64,000 bases of DNA from an uncultured Oscillospiraceae bacterium (GCA_900545625.1 UQZS01000002.1:1-64000); one strand, 5' to 3'; positions 17,751 through 26,138 are shown, numbered from the stretch's first letter. The notes: generated by a model from the letters alone, not told the origin. Translations and numbers: made by a program.

Positions 17751-20114
17751 TGTATGCTCCTTTCCTAGCAGGGATCCCTGCTCAGTTTGATTGACTTGTG
17801 TTTTGGTTTCCGCAGCAGGTGTAACTGTGTCGCTTTCGCGCAGTTTATCCTTTTTACGGAACTTGAAGAAATTCAGCCGCAGGGCGTTCGTAACGACGCA
17901 GAAGCTCGAAAGGCTCATTGCGGCCGCACCGAACATGGGGTTGAGCTCCCAGCCTAATAGTGGGATGAAAGCGCCCGCAGCAAGCGGGATACCGAGCGCA
18001 TTGTAGAAAAACGCCCAAAACAGATTTTCGTGAATATTTCGAAGCGTGGCTCTGCTCAGACGTATAGCGGCAGGTACGTCGGAAAGACGGCTTTTCATCA
18101 GCACCACATCCGCAGCATCAATGGCAACGTCTGTACCCGCACCGATCGCGATACCGATGTCTGCCCGTGTAAGTGCAGGCGCGTCGTTGATGCCGTCGCC
18201 GACCATGGCGACCTTGCCGTGCGTTTGCATTTCTCGCACAACCGCTTCTTTGCCGTCCGGCAGCACGCCCGCGATGACTTCGTCCACGCCCGCAAGCTTA
18301 CCGATGGCATTGGCGGTTTTCACATTGTCGCCCGTGAGCATGATAACGCGAATGCCGAGATCTTTGAGCTCGCGCACAGCGGCCGGGCTGTCCGTTTTCA
18401 GTACGTCGGCCACGGCAATCACGCCCAAAAGTGTGTCCCCGCGCGCAAAGTATAAGGGGGTTTTTCCTGTATCAGCAAGCGCTTCTGCCTGTTCTGCAAA
18501 GTCCTGCGGAACATCCAGTTTGTCGGAGATGAATTTCCGATTCCCGCCGTAAAGCGGTTCACCGTCCAGTACAGCGGTAAGCCCGTTGCCGGGAAGCGCG
18601 TGGAAATCCTGCACTTCGTCTGCAGATAAATGCAGTTCACTTCCTTTTGCCAAAATCGCTTTCGCTAAGGGGTGTTCGCTTTTTTGTTCCAGCGCGCACG
18701 CCAGCGTCAAAAGCGAGGTTTCGTCTGTATCGCCGTAGGGGAGAATGTCCGTCACAGTCGGTTTTCCTTCCGTAATCGTGCCGGTTTTATCCAGAATCAC
18801 GGTTTTGACTTTACCCGTTTCCTCCAAAGATACGGCGGTTTTAAAAAGCACGCCCTGCTTTGCGCCAACACCATTACCAACCATGATGGCGACAGGCGTG
18901 GCAAGCCCCAAAGCGCAAGGACAGCTTATGACGAGTACCGAGATCCCACGTGCCAGTGCAAAGCCGACACTTTCGCCCGCGATCATCCACGCGGCAAATG
19001 CTATAACGGCGATTGCGATCACAACAGGGACAAACACGCCCGAAACGCGGTCCGCGACCTTAGCGATCGGCGCCTTGGTCGCCGCCGCATCGCTGACCAT
19101 TTGGATGATCTGTGAAAGCGTGGTGTCCTCACCGACTTTTGTCGCGCGGCAGCGGATATAACCGGACTGATTGACCGTCCCTGCACTTACCGTGTCGCCT
19201 TCTGCCTTGTCCACGGGGATGCTCTCGCCTGTAAGGGACGCTTCGTCCACGGCGCTGCTGCCTTCGAGCACTACGCCGTCTACGGGGATGCTCTCCCCGG
19301 GGCGCACGGCAAACACGTCGCCGGAAATGACCTGTTCTACGGGAACTTCCGTTTCTACACCGTCTCGCACGACAACAGCCGTTTTCGGCGCAAGGCGCAT
19401 CAAGCCTTTAAGCGCGTCGGTGGTCTTGCCTTTCGAGCGCGCTTCCAGCATTTTTCCGACGGTAATGAGCGCCAGAATCATCGCGGCGGATTCAAAATAC
19501 AGGTCGTGCAGATGATGAAAAGCCGCTGTAGTATTTCCTGCCAGCATGTCGGCGCTCATGGCAAACAGCACATAGGTGCTGTACCCAAATGAAGCCGATG
19601 CGCCGAGCGCCACAAGCGTATCCATGTTCGGTGCGCGGTGCCAAAGCCCCTTGAAGCCGCTGATAAAGAATTTCTGGTTGATGACCATGACGATAATGGT
19701 CAAAAGCATTTGGATAAGGCCTATCGCCATGGGATTTTCGGCGAGCACGGCGGGCAGGGGAAAGCCCCACATGACATGCCCCATGGAAACATACATCAAT
19801 ACGATCAAAAAGCCGACGCTTGCGATCAGCCGACGCTTGAGTTTCGGCGTTTCCTTGTCGCGCAGCGCCTCTTCTTCTGCGGAACGGTCAGCCTTATGGT
19901 CGCTTGCTTTGCTTTCGGTGCGCTTTGCGGCGCCGTAGCCCGCCGCTTCCACAGCGGCAATGATGCTTTCGGGCGAGGCGGTGCCCTCCACGCCCATGGA
20001 ATTGGTCAGCAAACTGACGCTGCAAGAGGTGACGCCCTCTACTTTGGAGACCGCCTTTTCCACCCGCGCGCTGCACGCGGCGCAGCTCATACCTGTAACG
20101 GAATATTGTTCCAT
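17547..20114 (-). CDS. copA: Copper-exporting P1B-1 ATPase with C-terminal CopZ-like domain
   Basis: Cu(I) efflux ATPase, 855 residues. An N-terminal HMA domain carries GMSCAAC (residues 8-14). The pump core has [10 protein letters not shown] (about 398), [11 protein letters not shown] (about 438), EHPLA and [10 protein letters not shown] (about 638); the LRLNFF end is usual for CopA. Unusually, a 45-residue linker leads in frame to a second complete HMA domain (GMMCPHC, about 793-799) that looks like a CopZ chaperone. An ATG inside the linker (17750) has its own ribosome site (see separate entry). It follows csoR by 21 bases with AAAGGAG. Confidence 0.95.
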   Translation of the reverse strand: MEQYSVTGMSCAACSARVEKAVSKVEGVTSCSVSLLTNSMGVEGTASPESIIAAVEAAGYGAAKRTESKASDHKADRSAEEEALRDKETPKLKRRLIASVGFLIVLMYVSMGHVMWGFPLPAVLAENPMAIGLIQMLLTIIVMVINQKFFISGFKGLWHRAPNMDTLVALGASASFGYSTYVLFAMSADMLAGNTTAAFHHLHDLYFESAAMILALITVGKMLEARSKGKTTDALKGLMRLAPKTAVVVRDGVETEVPVEQVISGDVFAVRPGESIPVDGVVLEGSSAVDEASLTGESIPVDKAEGDTVSAGTVNQSGYIRCRATKVGEDTTLSQIIQMVSDAAATKAPIAKVADRVSGVFVPVVIAIAVIAFAAWMIAGESVGFALARGISVLVISCPCALGLATPVAIMVGNGVGAKQGVLFKTAVSLEETGKVKTVILDKTGTITEGKPTVTDILPYGDTDETSLLTLACALEQKSEHPLAKAILAKGSELHLSADEVQDFHALPGNGLTAVLDGEPLYGGNRKFISDKLDVPQDFAEQAEALADTGKTPLYFARGDTLLGVIAVADVLKTDSPAAVRELKDLGIRVIMLTGDNVKTANAIGKLAGVDEVIAGVLPDGKEAVVREMQTHGKVAMVGDGINDAPALTRADIGIAIGAGTDVAIDAADVVLMKSRLSDVPAAIRLSRATLRNIHENLFWAFFYNALGIPLAAGAFIPLLGWELNPMFGAAAMSLSSFCVVTNALRLNFFKFRKKDKLRESDTVTPAAETKTQVNQTEQGSLLGKEHTMEITLKVEGMMCPHCEATVKKALEAVEGVTEATASHTAGTATVQAADNVSEDTLAAVIEAQGYKVIR

Positions 20115-20135
20115 AAAAACTCCTTTCAGGGAAGC

Positions 20136-20441
20136 CTATTTCATCAGCTTTTGCAATGTCGCGAGCAGATCGTCGAGCGTATCTTCCTTGCCGGCGCGCA
20201 CGTCGTCGACCACGCAGGTCTTAATATGATTGGAAAGCAGCTCGCGGTTGAAGGCGTTAAGCGCCGCATTTGCGGCAGCTGCCTGCATCAGAATATCCGT
20301 ACAATAGGCGTTGTTTTCCACCATGCCTTTGATACCGCGGATCTGCCCCTCGATACGGTTGAGCCTGTGGATCAAAGCCTTATATTCTGCCTCGGAACGC
20401 TCTTTGGTCTTATGGCAGCAGGCGCACTTCGTCTTTTCCAT
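20136..20441 (-). CDS. csoR: CsoR-family copper-sensing repressor
   Basis: 101-residue all-helical tetrameric repressor that releases DNA on binding Cu(I). The ligand set Cys47, His72, Cys76 (YCTDIL and NHIKTC) is the canonical CsoR C-H-C pattern. The N-terminus has an extra CACCH cluster. GGAGGCG precedes the ATG. It heads the csoR-copA unit and its operators overlap the promoter at 20467-20517. Confidence 0.95.
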   Translation of the reverse strand: MEKTKCACCHKTKERSEAEYKALIHRLNRIEGQIRGIKGMVENNAYCTDILMQAAAANAALNAFNRELLSNHIKTCVVDDVRAGKEDTLDDLLATLQKLMK

Positions 20442-20466
20442 GAGATCGCCTCCGAACTATTCTTTA

Positions 20467-20517
20467 TATACCCTAATGGGGTATTTAAATTATATACCCC
20501 ATTAGGGTATATGTCAA
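20467..20517 (-). promoter_or_regulatory. csoR-copA promoter with two CsoR operators
   Basis: Minus strand: TTGACA (20517-20512), 17-base spacer, TATAAT (20494-20489). The site TATACCCTAATGGGGTAT occurs at 20467-20484 and its exact reverse complement at 20494-20511; each has the TACCC/GGGGTA core of CsoR operators. One fills the -35/-10 spacer and the other lies just downstream of the -10. Confidence 0.9.
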
Positions 20518-20526
20518 CTCTTTTTA

Positions 20527-20559
20527 TAAAAAAATACAGCCCGCACGCAGCAGGCTGTA
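20527..20559 (-). terminator. Terminator of the ferritin-like gene
   Basis: On minus: TACAGCC, ten-base loop, GGCTGTA, then TTTTTTT, 16 bases beyond the stop at 20575. Confidence 0.75.
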
Positions 20560-20574
20560 AAAGAAACTTTGAAA

Positions 20575-21009
20575 TTACAAATACTGCCGAATATCCACGG
20601 CAAGCTTTTCTTCAGATTGAATAAGACGCTGGGCAATGTCTTTGACCTTCGTGTCCGCGTCGGAACAGCGGTTCAAGTGGCGGCTGACCGTTTTCACGCC
20701 CATATTGCAGCCGTCCGTGATAAGGTCAGCCACGGTATCGTCCGAACCTTTCATTAACAGTTCGGCATTCGTTTTCAGCCATGACATGCCTTTTGCGATC
20801 GGGCTGGGGTCTTTGCCGGTCTGCCCGTTGGCGTTAAGCACTGTCCGTACCTCGGCCTGCAGTGCTTGATGCTCTTGCATACCGGTTTCAAGCCTTTGCT
20901 TAAAAGCCGGGTTTTTTACGTTGTCACAGACCTCATGCAGCGCATCATAGCCCATTTGCGTTCCGGTGTCGCATTCGCGTAAGAGACGGATCGTATCTTC
21001 TTGCATCAT
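20575..21009 (-). CDS. Ferritin-like four-helix protein of unknown function
   Basis: 144 residues, predicted as four amphipathic helices: LLRECDTGTQMGYDAL, RLETGMQEHQALQAEV, the GMSWLKTNAELL segment and a final QRLIQSEEKLAVDIRQYL. This layout recalls DUF2383-like, ferritin-fold proteins that are common in Clostridia, with scattered Glu/His but no clear di-iron ExxH pair. It is a single-gene unit between the sialidase and csoR, each on its own signals. No function can be given. Confidence 0.75.
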   Translation of the reverse strand: MMQEDTIRLLRECDTGTQMGYDALHEVCDNVKNPAFKQRLETGMQEHQALQAEVRTVLNANGQTGKDPSPIAKGMSWLKTNAELLMKGSDDTVADLITDGCNMGVKTVSRHLNRCSDADTKVKDIAQRLIQSEEKLAVDIRQYL

Positions 21010-21076
21010 AACCTATCACCCTTGCTTCGTTTTTTACAGTATGCGTAAAAAAGCAGGGGATATGCGCAAACAAAAT

Positions 21077-22633
21077 TTATTGGATCTCTTCTTCACACAA
21101 TTCTGAAAGTGAAAAAGAAGCAAATACAACGGTATCCACGTTTTGCGGCGTATTTGCCTGCTCATACAAAAGACCGATGTTCCCGTCGGGCAATTCGGTC
21201 AAACAGGAATAAGCAAAATACGTATCCGCGTTCGTTATCTCTTTTTTATAAGTCCAATTTACAACGTAACCCGCTGCATCACCGTTTTGCTCAACCAGTC
21301 CAACATAAATGTAACCGTTTCTTCGGCTGTCGCCCGCAGGGGCGGAAAGCAGAACAACGTCTTTTCCGTCAATTTTCTGCGAACAGTTGATGACCGAGAT
21401 TTGGCACCCCGAACCGCTCGTCAGCGACAGGTTTTCCACAAGCTGCGGGTCCTGCCATGTCGCCCCGCCGTCCGTGCTGAAAGCAACGGAAACAAAACCG
21501 TTCGTTGTGCGCGAATAAGCTTGCAGACTGCCGTCGGGCAGTTCGATCAGCTGTGTTTCGCTCATGCTGCGGATCTCGTCTGTCAGCGCAACGAATTCGC
21601 CCGCCTGCCACGTGCTGCCGCCGTCGTCGCTGAAGATAGTCATAAAACGCTGTTCGCCGCTTTCCGGATCGAGAGTATAGGCGCAAAACAGCAGACGCCC
21701 TGCATATGTTCCGTTCTGTATTTGCAAACCGCGTCCGGGACAAACGCCGAAAAAGCCGACGTCGTCCGGCTTGACCTGCGCGTTCAGATCGATCGGCGCA
21801 GACCAAGTCTCGCCGTTGTCGTCAGAATACAGCAAATACAGGTACGAAGTAGAAAGCGGTTGAAATTGCGAGTCCCGGTAGAAGATGTGCATAGGGATTT
21901 CCTTACGTGTGTTCAAGTTGAAGGGCAGATTGTACCAATATTTCTGTGTCTTTTGCTGTACGGTCAAAGGCACACCGTTTTCCGAAAGCTCACCGTTCTC
22001 GTTTACGGTGTATGCCGTTTTTGTGCCGTTCGCATCATAGATCGCGCCATCCGCGCGCAGTGTATAGGCAAAATCCTCTTCGCCCTGTTTGCGAAGCAGC
22101 AGCGCTTGTTCTCCGTTGATTTCCGTATACCCGCTGCCGACCTGTGCGGCAAAAGCGCCGGCGCCGTGGGGGAAAGCGTCCACCAGCATGAAAATGCGCC
22201 CGGTCTGCGTGTCCTGCAAAAGCGCAGGATCAATGACGGATGCGCTGTTTTGTGTGGTATATGTGCCGTTTTCTTTCAGAAAATCATCCGTATTTTCAAA
22301 ATCGTCAAACTGAAAAACCAGCTGTGGTTCACTCCAGCTTTTCCCGCTGTCCGTGCTGATGCTGACAGCGGTGTCGATGTTGTTCGGCGAGTCATGCGTG
22401 CCGCCGAAACGCGCATCGATCGCCGCCAGCACCGTACCGTCTGTCGTTGTCAGCAGGGCGGGGATCCGATAGTAATTGCAGTTGATGACAGAAGCAGATG
22501 AAAACGGCTTCACGCCGTCAACAGCGATATTCGGAGCGCCGCCCGCCTTCGGCGTGATGAAAAAGCCTAAGACGAGCACGAAAACCGCCGCCGCGCCAAG
22601 ACAGGAAAACAGTAATTTAATTACCTTGCGCAT
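21077..22633 (-). CDS. Membrane-anchored exo-alpha-sialidase (GH33)
   Basis: Surface enzyme releasing terminal sialic acid from host-type glycans. ATG at 22633 is chosen over GTG 22642 because GAGGTG lies six bases upstream; 518 residues. An N-terminal hydrophobic segment (about residues 5-28, VIKLLFSCLGAAAVFVLVLGF) ends without a clear cleavage site, so it probably stays anchored. Then comes the FRIP-type motif YYRIPALL with an arginine-triad residue, FGGTHDSP with the catalytic aspartate, four Asp boxes (STDSGKSW, SDDNGETW, SDDGGSTW, STDGGATW) and GLLYEQ with the nucleophile tyrosine. An insertion after the first box may be a carbohydrate-contact domain. No sialic-acid catabolic genes are nearby. 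Confidence 0.93.
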   Translation of the reverse strand: MRKVIKLLFSCLGAAAVFVLVLGFFITPKAGGAPNIAVDGVKPFSSASVINCNYYRIPALLTTTDGTVLAAIDARFGGTHDSPNNIDTAVSISTDSGKSWSEPQLVFQFDDFENTDDFLKENGTYTTQNSASVIDPALLQDTQTGRIFMLVDAFPHGAGAFAAQVGSGYTEINGEQALLLRKQGEEDFAYTLRADGAIYDANGTKTAYTVNENGELSENGVPLTVQQKTQKYWYNLPFNLNTRKEIPMHIFYRDSQFQPLSTSYLYLLYSDDNGETWSAPIDLNAQVKPDDVGFFGVCPGRGLQIQNGTYAGRLLFCAYTLDPESGEQRFMTIFSDDGGSTWQAGEFVALTDEIRSMSETQLIELPDGSLQAYSRTTNGFVSVAFSTDGGATWQDPQLVENLSLTSGSGCQISVINCSQKIDGKDVVLLSAPAGDSRRNGYIYVGLVEQNGDAAGYVVNWTYKKEITNADTYFAYSCLTELPDGNIGLLYEQANTPQNVDTVVFASFSLSELCEEEIQ

Positions 22634-22935
22634 AAGTGTCACCTCTATACGTATTACGTCAGCTCAAAATATTGTACCATAAATATTCTATATAAGCAAT
22701 TTGCAGCATATGGACACGACCGCAAGACGACGTTTTGCGCGAACTGTTTGCATCCACTTCAATCTCTTTGCGAATAAAAATGAAAAGGAATCGCAATTCA
22801 CAAAGAAAAAGCAGAGCCGGAGGAAATTCGCGTCCGGGGTCTGCTTGTATAACTGTTGCAAACAGTGCCTGCAATGCGAGCAAAGAGTAAAAAGAAAAAG
22901 CTGGATTTTGAAAAATCAAAATGCAGCTTTTTCCT
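22634..22935. other. Intergenic stretch between sialidase and tRNA-Ser(GCU)
   Basis: No convincing gene. Minus-strand TGG-TACAAT (-10 at 22676-22671) may be the extended -10 promoter of the sialidase. A hairpin at 22810-22846 (AAGCAGA/TCTGCTT with inner CGGA/TCCG, followed on minus by TTTCTTT) looks like a second terminator behind the tRNAs. The first is at 22895-22932. Confidence 0.5.
22895..22932 (-). terminator. Terminator after tRNA-Ser(GCU)
   Basis: AAAAAGCTG-ATTTTGA pairs with TCAAAAT-CAGCTTTTT, giving a long stem ending in a T run on the minus strand, directly after the tRNA. Confidence 0.8.
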
Positions 22936-23026
22936 TGGCGGAGAAGGGGAGACTCGAACTCCCGCGCCGGTTGCCCGACCTACGCCCTTAGCAGGGGCGC
23001 CTCGTCACCAACTTGAGTACTTCTCC
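22936..23026 (-). tRNA. tRNA-Ser (anticodon GCU)
   Basis: Minus strand: acceptor GGAGAAG/CTTCTCC, anticodon stem CGCCC-CTGCTAA-GGGCG, long class II variable arm, T-loop GTTCGAGTC, discriminator G and encoded CCA. Reads AGC/AGU codons. Probably co-transcribed with tRNA-Ser(UGA) just upstream. Confidence 0.96.
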
Positions 23027-23119
23027 GAATGGTAACAAACATGGAAATATAAACTTTTGTGCCGCCGTGCACGGCGAACGGTATATGGTACAGATAGAAG
23101 CTCTATCGTTACAGTCGTA

Positions 23120-23208
23120 TGGCGGAGAGAGTGGGATTCGAACCCACGGTACGTTGCCGTACGACGGTTTTCAAGACCGTTCCGTTATGACCGCTTCGGT
23201 ATCTCTCC
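23120..23208 (-). tRNA. tRNA-Ser (anticodon UGA)
   Basis: Minus strand: acceptor GGAGAGA/TCTCTCC, anticodon stem ACGGT-CTTGAAA-ACCGT, long variable arm CGTACGGCAACGTACC, T-loop GTTCGAATC, CCA encoded. Confidence 0.96.
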
Positions 23209-23225
23209 GTGTCGGGACGAAACAT

Positions 23226-23254
23226 ATGATAGCATAGTTTCCCCGTTCTGTCAA
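23226..23254 (-). promoter_or_regulatory. Promoter of the tRNA-Ser(UGA)-tRNA-Ser(GCU) unit
   Basis: Minus strand TTGACA, 17-base spacer, TATCAT, ending 18 bases before the tRNA-Ser(UGA) 5' end. Confidence 0.8.
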
Positions 23255-23368
23255 TGAAAAAATGCGCAACCTTTCATGATTTTCAAGGGGGATTGTATTA
23301 CACAAAAGCGTTGCATTTCAAAGCGATATATGCTACTCTAAAAGCAGAGAGAAAAAGGAGGCGTGCAC

Positions 23369-23710
23369 GTGGATGCTGGATATATGGCGATTGTTTTGCT
23401 GCTCATTTTCGCAATGTACAGCGTATACAATCGACGGGACTATATCGCCGTTCGCCGTGCCGCTGCTTGGAAAGGGAAAGGGAGGCGCGCTGAAATGCAA
23501 ACGCTTGCCAAACAATTTATCGGGAAGGATTGTCTGCTTTATACCTTCAACGGGAATCGCATCGCAGGACGCGTGCTCGAGGTGACCGAGCACGGTCTGC
23601 TTTTGCAGGCAGGGGACACGACGGAGGTTGTGAACCTTGACTTTATCATTCGTCTGCGCGAGCATCCGACGGATAAAAAAGGCAAAAAGAAAAGCGTTGT
23701 TTTGGATTAA
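23369..23710 (+). CDS. Small single-pass membrane protein of unknown function
   Basis: 113 residues from GTG 23369, seven bases after AAAGGAGG (an in-frame GTG at 23363 is too close). One N-terminal membrane helix (GYMAIVLLLIFAMYSVY) is followed by a basic linker (RRDYIAVRRAAAWKGKGRR) and a compact domain starting MQTLAKQFIGKDCLLYTFNG. That domain looks like the small SH3/Lsm-like beta barrels found in uncharacterised Clostridia proteins. An internal ATG at 23494 could give the soluble domain alone, since GGGAGGCG lies before it. Function unknown. Confidence 0.75.
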   Translation: MDAGYMAIVLLLIFAMYSVYNRRDYIAVRRAAAWKGKGRRAEMQTLAKQFIGKDCLLYTFNGNRIAGRVLEVTEHGLLLQAGDTTEVVNLDFIIRLREHPTDKKGKKKSVVLD

Positions 23711-23748
23711 CCGTCGTGGTTCTTAACGCGGATTTTACGCCGCTTTTC

Positions 23749-23777
23749 TTGACCGCGCCGCGGCGGCGTGCTAAAAT
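23749..23777 (+). promoter_or_regulatory. Promoter of mgsA
   Basis: TTGACC, a very GC-rich 17-base spacer (all but one G or C) and TAAAAT, 44 bases before the mgsA start. Confidence 0.7.
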
Positions 23778-23821
23778 GGATTTATACAAAAAGCATCCGA
23801 GGAATGAAGCAAAGGAGCAGT

Positions 23822-24337
23822 ATGGAGTTTTCGTATTCGTATCAGGAAACCGTTATCGGCAAACAGAAAAATATCGCGCTGATCGCGCATGACAACAAAA
23901 AGGAAGAGATCATCGAGTGGTGCTTGAAAAATTCAGAAATCTTAAAGCACCATTTCCTGTTCGGAACAGGTACGACCGCCCGTATGATTGCCGAGCGCAC
24001 GGCGCTGCCCATCCGCGGCTTTAACAGCGGTCCCTTAGGCGGCGACCAGCAGATCGGCGCGCGCATCGTGGACGGCAAGATCGACATCGTGATCTTTTTC
24101 TCCGACCCCTTGACCGCCCAGCCGCACGACCCGGACGTGAAAGCGCTGCTTCGCATCGCGCAGGTGTTTGATATTCCTATTGCGAACAATAAAGCGACGG
24201 CCGATTTCATCATCACTTCGAAGTTTATGAACTCCGAATATCGGCATCGCCTGATCGATTTCAATAAAAGCGTTGAGGAACGCGCCGAGCAGCTTTCCGA
24301 GGAGGAAGCTCGTGACGAAAAGCGGGAACAAGAATAG
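23822..24337 (+). CDS. mgsA: Methylglyoxal synthase
   Basis: Converts dihydroxyacetone phosphate to methylglyoxal and phosphate, a bypass of lower glycolysis. ATG 23822 follows AAAGGAG; the longer frame from 23768 would overlap the promoter. Of 171 residues, the core has IALIAHDNKKEE, the phosphate-binding GTGTTARMI, the SGPLGGDQQIGA loop, and FFSDPLTAQPHDPDVKALLR with the catalytic aspartates. The last 25 residues are a charged coil tail. Monocistronic. Confidence 0.96.
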   Translation: MEFSYSYQETVIGKQKNIALIAHDNKKEEIIEWCLKNSEILKHHFLFGTGTTARMIAERTALPIRGFNSGPLGGDQQIGARIVDGKIDIVIFFSDPLTAQPHDPDVKALLRIAQVFDIPIANNKATADFIITSKFMNSEYRHRLIDFNKSVEERAEQLSEEEARDEKREQE

Positions 24338-24399
24338 TATATGAAATAATACTGCGGCGCACTGTCGGCATAATGTATGTTTGCAAGTAAAATAAAAAA

Positions 24400-24435
24400 G
24401 AACGGCAATTTCTTTTTGAAATTGCCGTTCTTTTT
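24400..24435. terminator. Bidirectional terminator between mgsA and tRNA-Ser(GGA)
   Basis: GAACGGCAATTTC and GAAATTGCCGTTC form a perfect 13-base-pair stem with loop TTTTT; A and T runs lie on both sides. Confidence 0.92.
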
Positions 24436-24528
24436 TGGCGGAGAGCAAGGGATTCGAACCCTCGAAGCCGCGTTGACGGCTTACACGATTTCCAGTCGTG
24501 CTCCTTCGACCAGCTCGGACAACTCTCC
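24436..24528 (-). tRNA. tRNA-Ser (anticodon GGA)
   Basis: Minus strand: acceptor GGAGAGT/GCTCTCC, anticodon stem CACGA-CTGGAAA-TCGTG, long variable arm, T-loop GTTCGAATC, CCA encoded. Reads UCC/UCU. Confidence 0.96.
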
Positions 24529-24541
24529 GTGTCGCCCTGCT

Positions 24542-24570
24542 ATTATAGCGAATCCGCAGCAAAAAATCAA
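24542..24570 (-). promoter_or_regulatory. Promoter of tRNA-Ser(GGA)
   Basis: Minus strand TTGATT, 17-base spacer, TATAAT, 14 bases before the tRNA 5' end. Confidence 0.78.
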
Positions 24571-24723
24571 GACATTTTTTTCTTATGCACCGAAAAAACG
24601 GAATTCCGTTGATTTTGCTTTGTGTACGACTCAAAATTCTGCGTCGCGGCATGTACCGAATAGGGATGTGCGGAATAGAATGAAGCAAAGGACTGTTCCG
24701 AAAAAGAAGGGAGAACCATAGTT

Positions 24724-24957
24724 TTGAAATCCTATTTAGATTACTGTGACGGGGTTTTGCAAACACAATGTCCGTGCGCGGCACAGGAAAACCTGCATAC
24801 GGGCATGATGCCGCTGCCGAAATGTCCCGTTACTACCATGGCGTATGTGCCGTTCCAAACAGATACGACCATGTATGAAGCTCAAAAGGCGCTGTGCCGC
24901 GGTACGGCGTTCCCGGACCTCGATAAACCGTTTTACGGAGGGAAATGCGGATGCTGA
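24724..24957 (+). CDS. cotJA: Spore coat-associated protein CotJA
   Basis: 77-residue small coat protein, first of a cotJABC set. PLPKCPVTTMAYVPFQ and the terminal GKCGC match the CotJA family. The start is TTG at 24724 with AAGGGAGA a little far upstream; no better start exists. In Bacillus the operon is made in the mother cell under sigma-E. I did not find a convincing sigma-E promoter here. Confidence 0.88.
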   Translation: MKSYLDYCDGVLQTQCPCAAQENLHTGMMPLPKCPVTTMAYVPFQTDTTMYEAQKALCRGTAFPDLDKPFYGGKCGC

Positions 24958-25205
24958 CAGAAAGAAGCAAGTCACTCCAATGCTTATCCTCGCTGCAATT
25001 CATTTTGTGGGAGCTGCATCTCTATTTGGATACACACCCGGATGATTGCGAAGCCATGGCGCGGCACAAAAAGTATACGGAGGAATACACGGCGATGCGC
25101 GCCGACTTTGAAGGGAAATACGGCCCGCTTTCCGCCGCGACAGGCAGCGGCTGCGCGTGGCTCTCAAACCCGTGGCCGTGGGATACAGAGGAGTGTGTGA
25201 AGTAA
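24951..25205 (+). CDS. cotJB: Spore coat protein CotJB
   Basis: 84 residues, helical, with the family motifs LQFILWELHLYLDTHPDD and a conserved YGPLSAATG-CAWLSNPWPWD end. Two ATG codons are possible (24945 and 24951). I choose 24951 because GGAGG is three bases from the first and nine from the second. It overlaps cotJA by seven bases. Confidence 0.9.
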   Translation: MLTERSKSLQCLSSLQFILWELHLYLDTHPDDCEAMARHKKYTEEYTAMRADFEGKYGPLSAATGSGCAWLSNPWPWDTEECVK

Positions 25206-25208
25206 GCT

Positions 25209-25847
25209 ATGTTCCAATACGAGAAAAAATTACAGTACCCCGTCCGTATCAAGACGCCAAACCCCAAATACGCCCAGATCATCATCAGCCAGTACGGCGG
25301 ACCTGACGGCGAATTGGGCGCGTCGCTTCGGTATCTCTCGCAGCGTTTTTCCATGCCGTTCGCGGAGCTCAAAGGCCTTTTGACCGACATCGGTACGGAA
25401 GAACTCGGACATCTGGAGATGATCGGGGCGATTGTGTACCAGCTGACACGCAATCTTTCGCCGGAAGAGATCAAAAAGAGCGGCTTTGACGCATATTTTG
25501 TGGATCACACAACGGGCGTATATCCCGTTGCCGCCAGCGGTATGCCGTTCACGGCGACATATCTGCAAAGCAAAGGCGATGTGATCACCGACCTGCACGA
25601 GGACCTTGCGGCAGAGCAAAAGGCGAGAACAACTTATGATAACATCCTGCGCCTTGTAGATGATCCCGATGTGCGTGATCCGATCAAATTCCTGCGTGAA
25701 CGCGAGATTGTGCACTACCAGCGCTTCGGCGAGGGCCTGCGGCTCACGACAGACCGCTTGAACGAAAAGAATTTCTATGCGTTCAATCCCTCGTTCGACA
25801 AGCAGTGCTTAAATCGGCAGCAAGCGCAGAATCGCGCAAAATCATAG
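25209..25847 (+). CDS. cotJC: Spore coat protein CotJC, manganese-catalase family
   Basis: 212-residue four-helix protein of the Mn-catalase family, deposited in the spore coat with CotJA and CotJB. Metal-ligand candidates sit in GELGASLRY, TEELGHLEM (ExxH), EDLAAEQKAR and REREIVHYQRF (ExxH), matching the di-manganese site. It is three bases after cotJB. The protein may detoxify hydrogen peroxide in the coat or be mainly structural. Confidence 0.93.
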   Translation: MFQYEKKLQYPVRIKTPNPKYAQIIISQYGGPDGELGASLRYLSQRFSMPFAELKGLLTDIGTEELGHLEMIGAIVYQLTRNLSPEEIKKSGFDAYFVDHTTGVYPVAASGMPFTATYLQSKGDVITDLHEDLAAEQKARTTYDNILRLVDDPDVRDPIKFLREREIVHYQRFGEGLRLTTDRLNEKNFYAFNPSFDKQCLNRQQAQNRAKS

Positions 25848-25886
25848 CGTGTTTTACAAAGCGTAAAAAACAGACCGCTCCAAAGT

Positions 25887-25923
25887 TACACGGTTCGGAA
25901 AGAAGCATTTCCGAACCGTGTTT
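25887..25923 (+). terminator. Terminator of cotJABC
   Basis: ACACGGTTCGGAAA, loop GAAGCA, TTTCCGAACCGTGT, then TTGGTTG: a perfect 14-base-pair stem. Confidence 0.85.
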
Positions 25924-26000
25924 GGTTGTATTTCACAAATTTTTTCGACCAACCGATTTCCGACCGCGAGTGGATTGACATACCAAAAAATATTCGATAG

Positions 26001-26138
26001 AATAAAGAAAACCGCTTCAACGGATACAGAATTGAGGTATGGGCTTTCAACGATGCTGCACGGGACTTTTACATAAAACAGGGCTTTTCCGAGCAAAGCC
26101 GCCAGTTGGAGCTGTCCGCTTCGCAGAAAGAGGCTTAA
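26001..26138 (+). pseudogene. C-terminal remnant of a GNAT acetyltransferase
   Basis: A 45-codon open stretch reads RIEVWAFNDAARDFYIKQGF before a TAA at 26136. This is the last strand-helix-strand of GCN5-type acetyltransferases (VWAFNxxAxxFYxxxGF). It opens after an in-frame TAG at 25998 and has no start, ribosome site or acetyl-CoA loop. I read it as the tail of a decayed gene between the cotJ terminator and the GH18 gene. Confidence 0.6.

Noticed and set aside
21143-22501. 452-codon open frame on the plus strand
   Set aside because: Antisense to the sialidase, which carries four Asp boxes and the catalytic residues.
22659-22919. 86-codon minus frame between sialidase and tRNA
   Set aside because: It covers two terminator-like hairpins and lacks a ribosome site.
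24649-24681. Possible sigma-E promoter before cotJA (GGCATGTA and AATAGAAT)
   Set aside because: The spacing of 18 is too long for the sigma-E consensus and the -10 matches poorly.
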